DNA of 12,204 nt from Elusimicrobiota bacterium (GTDB taxonomy: Bacteria; Elusimicrobiota; Elusimicrobia; JACQJN01). The stretch lies in contig JACQJM010000206.1 in the NCBI GenBank assembly GCA_016205045.1, positions 1 through 12,204 of the forward strand, in the 5' to 3' direction. The notes under the pieces are model-generated. The model did no database searches, was not told the DNA's origin, and saw only the letters and a list, made by a program, of their open reading frames with translations. Of this stretch, positions 1 through 6,114 are shown one piece after another. How positions within the stretch are numbered: the stretch's first letter is position 1; every line of letters begins with the position of its first letter. The position numbers and the translations under genes are program-made.

Positions 1-124
1 AATTTAATTAATCGCTTCGTGGCTCCATCCGAATTGGGGATAATGTGGGTCGGGTGGTGGGGGACTCCTGTGATCCTAATAAGTAGCTGATTTGTATTGC
101 GAAGTTTGCATTTTTTTCTATTCT

Positions 125-1204
125 TTATTCATTTTTTCCTAAGAAATTAGAAAACTGTTCGAAAAAATCAAAAGTCATAATTCGCGTTTTTCCGTTGATG
201 CGGCCGAGCAGAACTTGACGAATGCGCTTTCTTGCTTCCTGGTTGGGATTCACGATAACTAAAAGCTCTAAGGGAAATATGCCCTGACTTTTAACAGCGT
301 CTACCATAAGGAGGGACTGCGCGGGCAAATCCGTTTCAGGCAGGGAGTAACCAATAAATATAAGAGCCTTTACTTCAGCAAGCGTTGATCTCGCCTTGCG
401 CCATATGCGCTGGTAAATTCCAGAATGAATAGGCTTGTTCCATTGAGGAGGAACTATTTCAAACTTCAAATTGCCCTTCTGATGCCACCAGCGAATCCGA
501 AGCTGCAATCGCGGGGTAGATTTTCTATCTGTCGGCACGGGAAACCAATTCATAGCGCCGTGCATTTTCAGTAGGGTAATTGATTGATTCGGGTATTCCT
601 TTTGTCCGGAGACTGGATTGACCCAAGCCCAATACTCTGTGCCTTTGGCCTTCTTCTTCTGCACGAAAACATTAACCCCATAACCTTTTCGAGAGTTCCA
701 TTTTTGACTGCCATGAATCTTGAGCGCATAGTCAATGAGCCAGTCATAATTGAAACTAATAATCATATCCTGCGATGAAAGCGACTTAACCAAAGCTTCA
801 TGAAAAACACATTTAGGCTCCCTGCCAATAGCTTCATCCAGTAGGGCAGCTAACACTTGAAGAAATTGAGCGCGAATTGCAGGATAAGGATTCTCTGCTG
901 GTCGCCCCGTCAACTTATAATCCTCATATACAATTGAAAGATGTTCAATGTGAGTTAAAAAGCCTTCCATCGTAAGCTTAAAATTCTTGCCAAATATATC
1001 TACTGTGTTTTCGATGAGACCGCCAAGCAGCTCCTTGGGTTTTGCCTGGCTTAATCTCTGAGTCTGGGTAAAAAAGTCGGTGTCTAAAGGGGGCAAGGCT
1101 TTACCCTGTTTTTCTTTAAGGGCCACAAAAGAAGCCCCGCGCGTCGCTCCAGCGCCCAATACAACAACGGCCTGTTGGTTGAATCCTATTCTCTCTATCT
1201 TCAC
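125..1204 (-). CDS. SIR2-like domain protein, third gene of the hsdM-hsdS operon
   Basis: A 359-residue protein of the SIR2-like superfamily, the NAD-binding fold used in several anti-phage systems. Visible motifs, in the family's order, are an N-terminal dinucleotide-binding loop VVVLGAGAT (residues 13-21), SFNYDWLID (150-158), LLKMHGAMNW (211-220) with the histidine expected at the catalytic position, and a late FIGYSLPETD (283-292). I see no membrane segment and no clear second effector domain; the middle (about 50-145) looks helical. The start is GTG at 1204, because it overlaps the hsdS stop as GTGA, which implies translational coupling. Members of this superfamily in defence systems deplete NAD+ or act as sensors; whether this one is active is inference. 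It is visibly more AT-rich than hsdM, so it may have joined the operon separately. The 124 bases after the stop show no gene. I am sure of the fold and unsure of the role. Confidence 0.82.
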   Translation of the reverse strand: MKIERIGFNQQAVVVLGAGATRGASFVALKEKQGKALPPLDTDFFTQTQRLSQAKPKELLGGLIENTVDIFGKNFKLTMEGFLTHIEHLSIVYEDYKLTGRPAENPYPAIRAQFLQVLAALLDEAIGREPKCVFHEALVKSLSSQDMIISFNYDWLIDYALKIHGSQKWNSRKGYGVNVFVQKKKAKGTEYWAWVNPVSGQKEYPNQSITLLKMHGAMNWFPVPTDRKSTPRLQLRIRWWHQKGNLKFEIVPPQWNKPIHSGIYQRIWRKARSTLAEVKALIFIGYSLPETDLPAQSLLMVDAVKSQGIFPLELLVIVNPNQEARKRIRQVLLGRINGKTRIMTFDFFEQFSNFLGKNE

Positions 1205-2397
1205 GGAGCCAAAACTTTTTCCAAATTTCCCAACTGAACGGAGCCAGAGATAAGCCTTGGTAAAAGTAAGTCGCGTGTTTGGCCAAGATTATCATTCTTT
1301 GTGCGTAATACCATGGCGAGATTTAATTTGGGTTCAATGAGCGCAACAAAGCGGTCTTGAAACAATATGGGTGGAATAACGAATTCCAAAGCTGCCAGTT
1401 CTCGCCGCGTAATTCTCAGCCGAGTTGTCCCTGAAGCTTGAGCAGCAATTCTCTGGAGGTTGAATAATTCATTCCAAGCTTGTGCCAAGAATATAGGGTT
1501 CAAAACATCTGGTTCCATTCGAATAATTGCAACGTCCACAGCAGTAATCATTCGCCACGCCATTGTTGTGGCCAGCCATGCCCTACCTATTGGCGTTGGC
1601 ATTCGAGCGACCAGAATGTCTCCAGGCGTAATCTCGGTACAGTGGAGGCGGTCGAATGCCTCTTGCGTGATGAACCGATAGTTGCCGGTCTCGATAAACT
1701 CTCCTACGCCGATGTTTGAAATTTGTAGAAGGCGATAGTCATTGCCACCTTGATCTTTTGTCTCGATCCAGTCACCGTCTTGAACCGACCTGGATACTTC
1801 GTCCAATCGGCTTACTTTCCAGCCTCTAGGGATAGGACCCATCGGCGATTCCAGCATTTGGACCTTTTCATTGCCGGGAAAGTGGAAGTGGACGAACCAC
1901 TCGCGGTAGAGGGCGTGGGCCATCTCCTCCAGAATCTTGATGCGCCGCAGGTTGTTCTCGATCAGATCGTCGTAGGCGGAGAGAATGGCGACGATGCGCC
2001 GCTGCATGGGAAGAGGCGGGACATCAACAGTTACCTGCTTAAGCACGGTTTGAGTGACAAGGGGCTGTGCCGCACCTCCGGCATACCGACTCAGCTTCGC
2101 ATTGTGAAGAAAATAGTAAAGGAACTTTATGTCGAAGGCGTCACTGATCGGGAATACTACGAGCGTATTATCTGAAGCCCAGAATTTACCTGGACAGTAG
2201 ACCACTGAGCCGCAGTAAGCCCCTACGCGCCCAATGATGACGCCATTTTCATGACGGAACTCGTCACTTTGTCCGATGATTCCATTCGAACCATAGACTG
2301 GATATCGCCCCCCGCCGCCTGGCTTAATGGCCTTGCCGTTTGCGAAGCGGATCACATCGCCGAGGCGCATCTCTTGCAAAGGTGCCGGAATTATCAC
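1201..2397 (-). CDS. hsdS: Type I restriction-modification specificity subunit HsdS
   Basis: A 398-residue DNA-recognition subunit that would direct an HsdM-containing complex to a two-part target. It has the normal two-fold layout. The first target-recognition domain is roughly residues 8-130 (LGDVIRFANGKAIKP near the start). A central conserved helix follows (RRIVAILSAYDDLIENNLRRI, then YREWFVHFHFPG). The second recognition domain spans roughly 195-345, and a C-terminal conserved helix ends in LLLPRLISGSV. The length is usual for the family. The start is GTG at 2397, overlapping the hsdM stop as GTGA, and the 3' end overlaps the SIR2-like start in the same way. The DNA of the central helix (about 1860-2010) is clearly more GC-rich than the second recognition domain, which fits the known exchange of recognition domains between alleles. 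The target sequence cannot be read from the protein. Confidence 0.93.
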   Translation of the reverse strand: MIIPAPLQEMRLGDVIRFANGKAIKPGGGGRYPVYGSNGIIGQSDEFRHENGVIIGRVGAYCGSVVYCPGKFWASDNTLVVFPISDAFDIKFLYYFLHNAKLSRYAGGAAQPLVTQTVLKQVTVDVPPLPMQRRIVAILSAYDDLIENNLRRIKILEEMAHALYREWFVHFHFPGNEKVQMLESPMGPIPRGWKVSRLDEVSRSVQDGDWIETKDQGGNDYRLLQISNIGVGEFIETGNYRFITQEAFDRLHCTEITPGDILVARMPTPIGRAWLATTMAWRMITAVDVAIIRMEPDVLNPIFLAQAWNELFNLQRIAAQASGTTRLRITRRELAALEFVIPPILFQDRFVALIEPKLNLAMVLRTKNDNLGQTRDLLLPRLISGSVQLGNLEKVLAP

Positions 2398-4004
2398 GAT
2401 CCCAAAATCTCTGCCACGTTCTTGGCGATTGTCGTTTCGAGATCATGGGCCTGGTTGGTCAATTTCTTCAACTCCTCGTTCAGTGCTTCAAGCTTTTCCT
2501 TGAAGTTCTCGTCGCTGACCTCTTCGCCAGGAGCTACGCCGACATAGCGACCGGGGTTGAGCGACCAGCCCTGGGCCTCGACATCCTTGGTCGTCGCGGC
2601 CTTGCATAGGCCCGGCACGTCTCGGTAGGCCAGCTTCTTGCCGAAGACCTCCTGGAGCTTGGTCTTCGCAGCATCGCCGCCGAGCGTGAAGTCCGGCTCC
2701 TCGCCACGGTAGAAGCGGACGATATTGGCAAGAAACGCAATCTGCTCGGATGTCCAGTCCCGGTGGGCGCGGTCGATCTGGCGATAAATGTGGCGGGCGT
2801 CGATAAAGAGAATCTTGTCCGCCCGTGGAGTCTTCTTCTTGTTCCGATCCAGGAACCACAGCGTGCAGGGCAAGGTCACGGTGTAAAACATGTTGGGCCC
2901 GACCGCAACCATGGCGTCGACGCCATTCGCCTCGATTAGCTTCTGCCGGATGTCCTGCTCGCTGGCGCGGGCATCGGACGCGGAGTTGGCCATGACAAAC
3001 CCGGCGCGGCCCTTGGCGCCCAGGGCCGAGTAGAAAAGTGAAATCCACAGATAGTTCGCGTTATCCGCGCGCGGCAGGCCGAAGGGAAATCGGCGGCCGG
3101 GTCCGACATCGGCAGCCAGACGCTCCTTGTCCACGGCGTTCACGTTGAACGGCGGGTTGGCGAGGACGAAGTCGAAGCGGCCGGTGCTTTCGTGCAGGTC
3201 CTCATAATAGGAGATGGCCTTCTTGATGTCACCTTCCAAGCCGTGGACGGAGAGGTTCATGCAGCAGAGAGCAGTCGTCGCGTCCACCTTCTCCTGGCCG
3301 TGGATCGAAAGTTCGGCCGAGGGATTCTTCTTGTGCTCAGCGACAAAGCGGGCGCTCTGCACAAACATGCCGCCCGAACCGCAGGCAGGATCCAGGACCA
3401 AGCCGTGGTAAGGTTCCAGAACCTCCACAAGGAAGCGGACAATGCTGCTCGGTGTGAAGAACTCACCGCCCTTTTGGCCCTCGGTCCTAGCGAACTCTCC
3501 CAAGAAATACTCGTAAATTCGGCCGAAAGCATCGTAGTCGAGGGTCGCGGGGATTTCCGATACCTTCTTGAGCAGTTCCTTAAGTAGAGTTCCACCAAAT
3601 ATCTCGTAGGTCTTGGGGAGCACGCCCGCGAGTTGTGGATTTTGCTTCTCGATGTCGCGCATGGCCTCGTTTACGGCCTTGCCGATGTTCGCTCCCTCGG
3701 GGAGCTTGAGGAGGTGGTCGAAACGGGCGGTAGGCGCAAGGAACAGTACGCTTTCTGCGTGGTATGCTGCGGGATCGTCCAGGCGGGAACCGCGCCGGCT
3801 ACCAGCGCTCTTCTTTTCTAGGGCGGTCCGGCAGGCGGCGAATCGGACTTCTGCGAAGCGCAGGAAGATCAGACCCAAAACCGGCTGGGAATATTGCTGG
3901 GCGGTCAGGCCTGAGTTGGCACGAAGCTGATCGGCCGCGTCCCAGAGCCGCTTCTCCAGAGTGTCGGTGGCAACGTCCTTATCTTGCGGTGCAATCCATT
4001 TCAT
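2394..4004 (-). CDS. hsdM: Type I restriction-modification DNA methyltransferase subunit HsdM
   Basis: A 536-residue N6-adenine methyltransferase subunit. It has the N-terminal helical HsdM domain (about 10-150, with QPVLGLIFLRFAEVRF), a GEFFTPSSIV segment (180-189), S-adenosylmethionine-binding motif I as LDPACGSGGMF (204-214) and catalytic motif IV as NPPF (283-286). It looks full length and intact. With HsdS it should methylate adenines in a bipartite target. The ATG at 4004 has no strong ribosome binding site right before it; a GAGGAA lies about 20 bases upstream. A good promoter (4053-4081) predicts a leader of about 40 bases. The gene is GC-rich compared with everything to its right. 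No HsdR translocase or nuclease follows within the window, so either it lies beyond the left edge or this is a methylase/specificity pair with a different effector. Confidence 0.95.
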   Translation of the reverse strand: MKWIAPQDKDVATDTLEKRLWDAADQLRANSGLTAQQYSQPVLGLIFLRFAEVRFAACRTALEKKSAGSRRGSRLDDPAAYHAESVLFLAPTARFDHLLKLPEGANIGKAVNEAMRDIEKQNPQLAGVLPKTYEIFGGTLLKELLKKVSEIPATLDYDAFGRIYEYFLGEFARTEGQKGGEFFTPSSIVRFLVEVLEPYHGLVLDPACGSGGMFVQSARFVAEHKKNPSAELSIHGQEKVDATTALCCMNLSVHGLEGDIKKAISYYEDLHESTGRFDFVLANPPFNVNAVDKERLAADVGPGRRFPFGLPRADNANYLWISLFYSALGAKGRAGFVMANSASDARASEQDIRQKLIEANGVDAMVAVGPNMFYTVTLPCTLWFLDRNKKKTPRADKILFIDARHIYRQIDRAHRDWTSEQIAFLANIVRFYRGEEPDFTLGGDAAKTKLQEVFGKKLAYRDVPGLCKAATTKDVEAQGWSLNPGRYVGVAPGEEVSDENFKEKLEALNEELKKLTNQAHDLETTIAKNVAEILGS

Positions 4005-4052
4005 AAGTTCATTTTGAGTCCAGGTTCCTCACTTACTATGGAATTTCTTTAG

Positions 4053-4081
4053 ATTGTACCAACTGCTCAGGTTATTTCCAA
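4053..4081 (-). promoter_or_regulatory. Sigma70-type promoter of the hsdM-hsdS-SIR2 operon
   Basis: Read on the minus strand: -35 TTGGAA (4081-4076), a 17-base spacer, and -10 TACAAT (4058-4053) preceded by TGG, which makes an extended -10. Transcription would begin near 4046, giving a leader of about 42 bases before the hsdM ATG. Spacing is ideal and each box is one or two bases from consensus. I see no obvious operator over it. Confidence 0.6.
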
Positions 4082-4158
4082 GCCGTTTGATTGCTTCCTA
4101 AGTCCAATAAGTTCAGAATCTAATCATTTAAAATCCATCAAATAAATACCTACCACCT

Positions 4159-4351
4159 GCCGCCTCCGCTCCCTCAATTACTATCCATCCAGCCCGCCCG
4201 CCGTCCGGCCGACCCCCCTACCCCTATATATGTTCCTTAATAGATGTTGGGGGAGGGGGGTCGGGCGGCAAAGCGAAGCGTTCCTGAGCGCAGCTCAGGA
4301 TTGAGGCGGGCGGGCTGGATCGTCGAGAGAATGCTCAGGAGCGGAGGCGGC
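4159..4351. repeat. Nested GC-rich inverted repeat, possible cruciform or folded RNA
   Basis: Three pairs of complementary arms nest inside each other around a short AT-rich loop (4225-4248). The outer pair is GCCGCCTCCGCTCC (4159-4172) with its exact complement at 4338-4351. The middle pair is a perfect 16-mer, ATCCAGCCCGCCCGCC (4187-4202), with its complement at 4305-4320. The inner pair is CCGACCCCCCTACCCC (4209-4224) against 4249-4264, with one mismatch. The right half carries an extra small hairpin, CCTGAGC-GCA-GCTCAGG (4282-4298). Arm spacing is unequal on the two sides, so the fold has bulges. No transposase or coding sequence explains it. It could be a small non-autonomous element, a replication or transfer origin, or a structured RNA; the sequence does not decide. 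Confidence 0.75.
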
Positions 4352-4375
4352 GGGAGTTATTGAGGATGTCGGGAC

Positions 4376-4409
4376 TGTGGTTCCTGGAGGAACCACACTT
4401 GGAACCACA
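4376..4409. repeat. Perfect 9-bp hairpin followed by a third copy of its arm
   Basis: TGTGGTTCC (4376-4384) and GGAACCACA (4389-4397) form a perfect 9-base stem with a 4-base loop. A second direct copy of GGAACCACA follows at 4401-4409, 12 bases on. There is no run of T on either side, so it is not an intrinsic terminator. The arrangement could be a protein-binding site or part of the structured region just to its left. Confidence 0.55.
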
Positions 4410-4612
4410 GAGGAAGTTCCATTCGGGTCGCGAATTCAGGTTCTTTATGGAAAAAATAACCGGGATTAAGATGAAAAATCTGGGGTTGGATGTGAAAAAT
4501 AAGGGATCCCTCCTAGGTAAATCCTAGGATTAAAGTTGAAATAAGACCAAGCGAAGCCGGATAAAATAGGGGAATTTATACAGAGGTGCAGATGGGCCTG
4601 GGTGCGAGTTTG

Positions 4613-4786
4613 TTATGCAATTGCTTTCCGGTGGTGCTTTAGGACCCCCTTCCAAAGGGGGTTATCTTCCACCTCCTTATGGACCTTTTTGGCACGCTCT
4701 TTGAGTGATAGACCGGAGTATTTTTGGTCCATCACATCCCGAATTTTACGCATGAGTTCGACTGCTTTGATCTTAATCTTTGACAT
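4613..4786 (-). CDS. Small antitoxin-like partner of the PIN protein (57 aa)
   Basis: A 57-codon frame that starts at ATG 4786, inside the end of the PIN gene (14-base overlap), with AGGAGG just upstream (4793-4798) at good spacing. The protein begins MSKIKIKAVELMRKIRD and ends LKHHRKAIA. It is small, highly charged and lysine-rich, with a probable long helix. From memory, short proteins with a KAVE-MRKIRD-like N terminus often sit directly beside PIN-domain genes and are annotated as their antitoxins; I could not check this by search. The overlap and strong ribosome binding site indicate coupled translation with the toxin-like gene. The order, toxin first, is the reverse of classical vapBC. 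Function as an antitoxin is inferred from position and size. Confidence 0.7.
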   Translation of the reverse strand: MSKIKIKAVELMRKIRDVMDQKYSGLSLKERAKKVHKEVEDNPLWKGVLKHHRKAIA

Positions 4787-5234
4787 CAAGTACCTCCTTG
4801 GGAGATCGAATTTCCAGGGGAGGGTAACCTTCCCGAATGTTTACGCTGTTGTAGGCCCGTATCCGCTGAATGTTGACGATGTGCTTGAAATTCCAACTGA
4901 CAAGAACGCTAACTCGCTGAGTTGTAGCAATGGCTATATGAATGGCATCTGTAGGAAATTTTCTTGAAATAGCCTCAGCTGCAAGGTAGTGTTCAGCAAG
5001 CTCAGATGCCTCTTCAGTTTCAGGAACAATCTCCATGTATTCTTCGGGGATTTGATCGATTTTTTCCCTTACCTCTGCAGGGGCCTCGGCGAGTTCGCGC
5101 AATGTGGCCTCTGAAATTACCGCTATCATTTCTCCATTTTTAAATTTTTCGAACAAAGCCTCAGAATCCTTTGAAAACTCTTCGTCAAAACATCCTCCGA
5201 TGACTGACGTGTCTATGTAAACGCGCTGTTTCAC
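4773..5234 (-). CDS. PIN-domain protein, probable VapC-like RNase toxin
   Basis: A 153-residue PIN-domain protein, predicted to be a Mg2+-dependent ribonuclease. It opens with YIDTSVIGG (D8 would be the first metal-binding residue), has TLRELAEAP with E47, and then PTDAIHIAIATT with D96. It closes the domain with SWNFKHIVN, where the fourth acidic position is N115, as in many of this subfamily. The length is typical. The start is GTG at 5234, with AGGAA about seven bases upstream. A small charged protein is encoded in an overlapping frame at its 3' end and is the likely antitoxin. It is transcribed divergently from the regulator at 5391. The toxin role is inferred; a housekeeping RNase is less likely given the partner gene. 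Confidence 0.85.
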   Translation of the reverse strand: MKQRVYIDTSVIGGCFDEEFSKDSEALFEKFKNGEMIAVISEATLRELAEAPAEVREKIDQIPEEYMEIVPETEEASELAEHYLAAEAISRKFPTDAIHIAIATTQRVSVLVSWNFKHIVNIQRIRAYNSVNIREGYPPLEIRSPKEVLDVKD

Positions 5235-5351
5235 AGGGAAGTTCCTAAGTATAGTCTAACACCGGGGATATAAAAAAGCAAGGTCGCGGGGCAATTTTAT
5301 CCATTTTGCCACACTCCTAAGAAATCAAGTGTTCAATCTTATTTCAAATTG

Positions 5352-5365
5352 CATATTGCAATATG
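5352..5365. promoter_or_regulatory. 14-bp perfect palindrome over the -35 box (likely operator)
   Basis: CATATTGCAATATG reads the same on both strands and covers the -35 hexamer (5356-5361) of the promoter for the regulator at 5391. A dimeric repressor bound here would block RNA polymerase. Autoregulation by the adjacent DNA-binding protein is the simplest reading. The site also lies in the divergent region shared with the PIN gene. Confidence 0.5.
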
Positions 5366-5384
5366 TAATAGAACCTGCTATACT
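5356..5384 (+). promoter_or_regulatory. Strong promoter predicting a leaderless regulator mRNA
   Basis: -35 TTGCAA (5356-5361), a 17-base spacer, and -10 TATACT (5379-5384) extended by TGC. Transcription should start about 7 bases after the -10, at 5391, which is the A of the regulator's ATG. No Shine-Dalgarno sequence precedes that ATG. The promoter rules out the upstream TTG at 5349 as the start and predicts a leaderless transcript. Confidence 0.6.
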
Positions 5385-5390
5385 ACCTAC

Positions 5391-5909
5391 ATGAGAGTCC
5401 TACAAGGCATCAAACCACAAGATATACTCATCCTCCTAAAGCTGTTTTTATGGAAGGATCGCGAGTGGCGGCATGTTGACCTGGCCGCTGAACTCGGACT
5501 TTCCCAAACGGAGATTAGCTTCGGCCTGCAGAGGTGCAGACAGGCGAGACTTCTCGATTTTTCCAAAAAGAAAGTTTGGAACTCGGCCCTGTTGGAATTT
5601 TTGCTTCATGGTCTAAAATACGTTTATCCAGCTCAACCTGGACCTGTGTGCCGGGGAATTCCCACCTCCCATTCAGCTCCGCCGCTCTCCAGTCGAATTG
5701 TTTCCAACGATAATGACCAATATGTATGGCCTTCAGGAGACGGTACCGTTCGCGGTCAAGCCATTGAACCGCTTTATGAATCAGTGCCTGAAGCCGCTAG
5801 CAGAGATCCTGAGCTTCATCAACTATTGGCTCTTATTGACGCTCTGCGGGTAGGCCGTGCGCGGGAACGCAACCTGGCCCGTAAAGAATTGGAAGAAAGA
5901 TTAGCTTGA
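5391..5909 (+). CDS. Winged-helix (MarR-like) transcriptional regulator, orphan
   Basis: A 172-residue protein starting at ATG 5391; the frame stays open back to a TTG at 5349, but that lies upstream of the promoter's -10. The N-terminal third (about residues 8-65) reads as a winged helix: ILILLKLFLWKDREWRHVDLAAELGLSQTEISFGLQRCRQARLLD, with the recognition helix around LSQTEISFGLQRCR. The central part (GLKYVYPAQPGPVCRGIPT) and the C-terminal part (VRGQAIEPLYESVPEAA, then LLALIDALRVGRARERNLA) look conserved in style but are not a domain I can name. I recall similar proteins as regulators of a directly downstream gene, often a toxin-like one. Here only the attachment region follows, so the partner is absent. 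The promoter carries a palindrome suited to autoregulation. Confidence 0.75.
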   Translation: MRVLQGIKPQDILILLKLFLWKDREWRHVDLAAELGLSQTEISFGLQRCRQARLLDFSKKKVWNSALLEFLLHGLKYVYPAQPGPVCRGIPTSHSAPPLSSRIVSNDNDQYVWPSGDGTVRGQAIEPLYESVPEAASRDPELHQLLALIDALRVGRARERNLARKELEERLA

Positions 5910-5962
5910 AACCCAAGCGGCTTCGATTACCCCTCCAAAAATTGATTAAAACCATTTAGCCT

Positions 5963-6002
5963 GGTGCCCATATGGTGTCCATCCGGTGTCCAAAATGGGC
6001 AC
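5963..6002. repeat. Left arm-type integrase-binding repeats of attP
   Basis: Three direct copies, GGTGCCCA (5963-5970), GGTGTCCA (5974-5981) and GGTGTCCA (5985-5992), are spaced exactly 11 bases apart, about one helical turn. An inverted relative, TGGGCAC, follows at 5996-6002. The same motif and the same direct-then-inverted order recur on the other side of the tRNA core. This matches arm-type sites bound by the N-terminal domain of lambda-family integrases; binding itself is inferred. Confidence 0.7.
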
Positions 6003-6080
6003 TTTCCCCACCACTCCATACAAATTGGTACAACCAGACTATGGGTCCAGTTCTCATCGAGAAAATGGGTTCCCGACGGC

Positions 6081-6114
6081 AAAAATAAAAAACCGACCGT
6101 TTGTTCAGGTCGGC
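6081..6114 (-). terminator. Intrinsic terminator fused to the tRNA fragment
   Basis: On the minus strand a 6-bp stem, CCGACC (6113-6108) with GGTCGG (6098-6093), encloses a 9-base loop and is followed by TTTTTTATTTTT. The upstream strand of the stem is also the 3' strand of the tRNA anticodon stem, so the two hairpins are mutually exclusive. It would stop transcription coming from the integrase gene, and it lies on the far side of the presumed crossover point. Confidence 0.75.

Larger units (their letters stand above)
4005..4612. other. 608-base intergenic region between the PIN module and hsdM
   Basis: This is the largest gene-poor stretch in the window. From the hsdM side it holds the hsdM promoter (4053-4081), an AT-rich stretch (about 4085-4150), the nested GC-rich inverted repeat (4159-4351), the 9-base hairpin and repeat (4376-4409), and two short palindromes: GGGATCCC at 4503-4510 and AATCCTAGGATT at 4520-4531. 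The last two lie where transcripts from the PIN/partner pair should end, but neither has a U-tract in the right place to be a convincing terminator. A 53-codon plus-strand reading frame (4366-4527) exists but is not well supported. Confidence 0.6.

Noticed and set aside
1750..2175. Plus-strand frame of 141 codons inside hsdS
   Set aside because: Opposite-strand shadow of a clearly conserved hsdS; no family resemblance or start signal.
4005..4013. Three-codon leader frame ATG AAC TTA TGA overlapping the hsdM start
   Set aside because: Too short to distinguish from chance; no further attenuation structure was seen.
4249..4264. G-quadruplex in the G-rich right inner arm
   Set aside because: Only three clear runs of three or more Gs with very short spacing, and the G-tract is fully explained by pairing with the C-rich left arm.
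4366..4527. A 53-codon plus-strand frame (starts MSGLWFLEEPHLEPQ) with GGGAG about 13 bases before the ATG
   Set aside because: It runs through the hairpin/repeat region, its N-terminal repeat merely reflects the GGAACCACA copies, and it resembles no protein I know. Codon evidence is too slight to call a gene.
4501..4531. GGGATCCC and AATCCTAGGATT palindromes as a terminator downstream of the PIN pair
   Set aside because: No loop in the first and no properly placed T-run after the second; at most weak sites.
4641..4662. CCCCCTT/AAGGGGG hairpin as a terminator for the PIN pair
   Set aside because: It lies inside the small partner's coding sequence and is not followed by a U-tract.
5349..5390. 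Upstream TTG start giving a 186-residue regulator
   Set aside because: It lies upstream of the well-formed -10 box and has no ribosome binding site; the ATG at 5391 fits the promoter.
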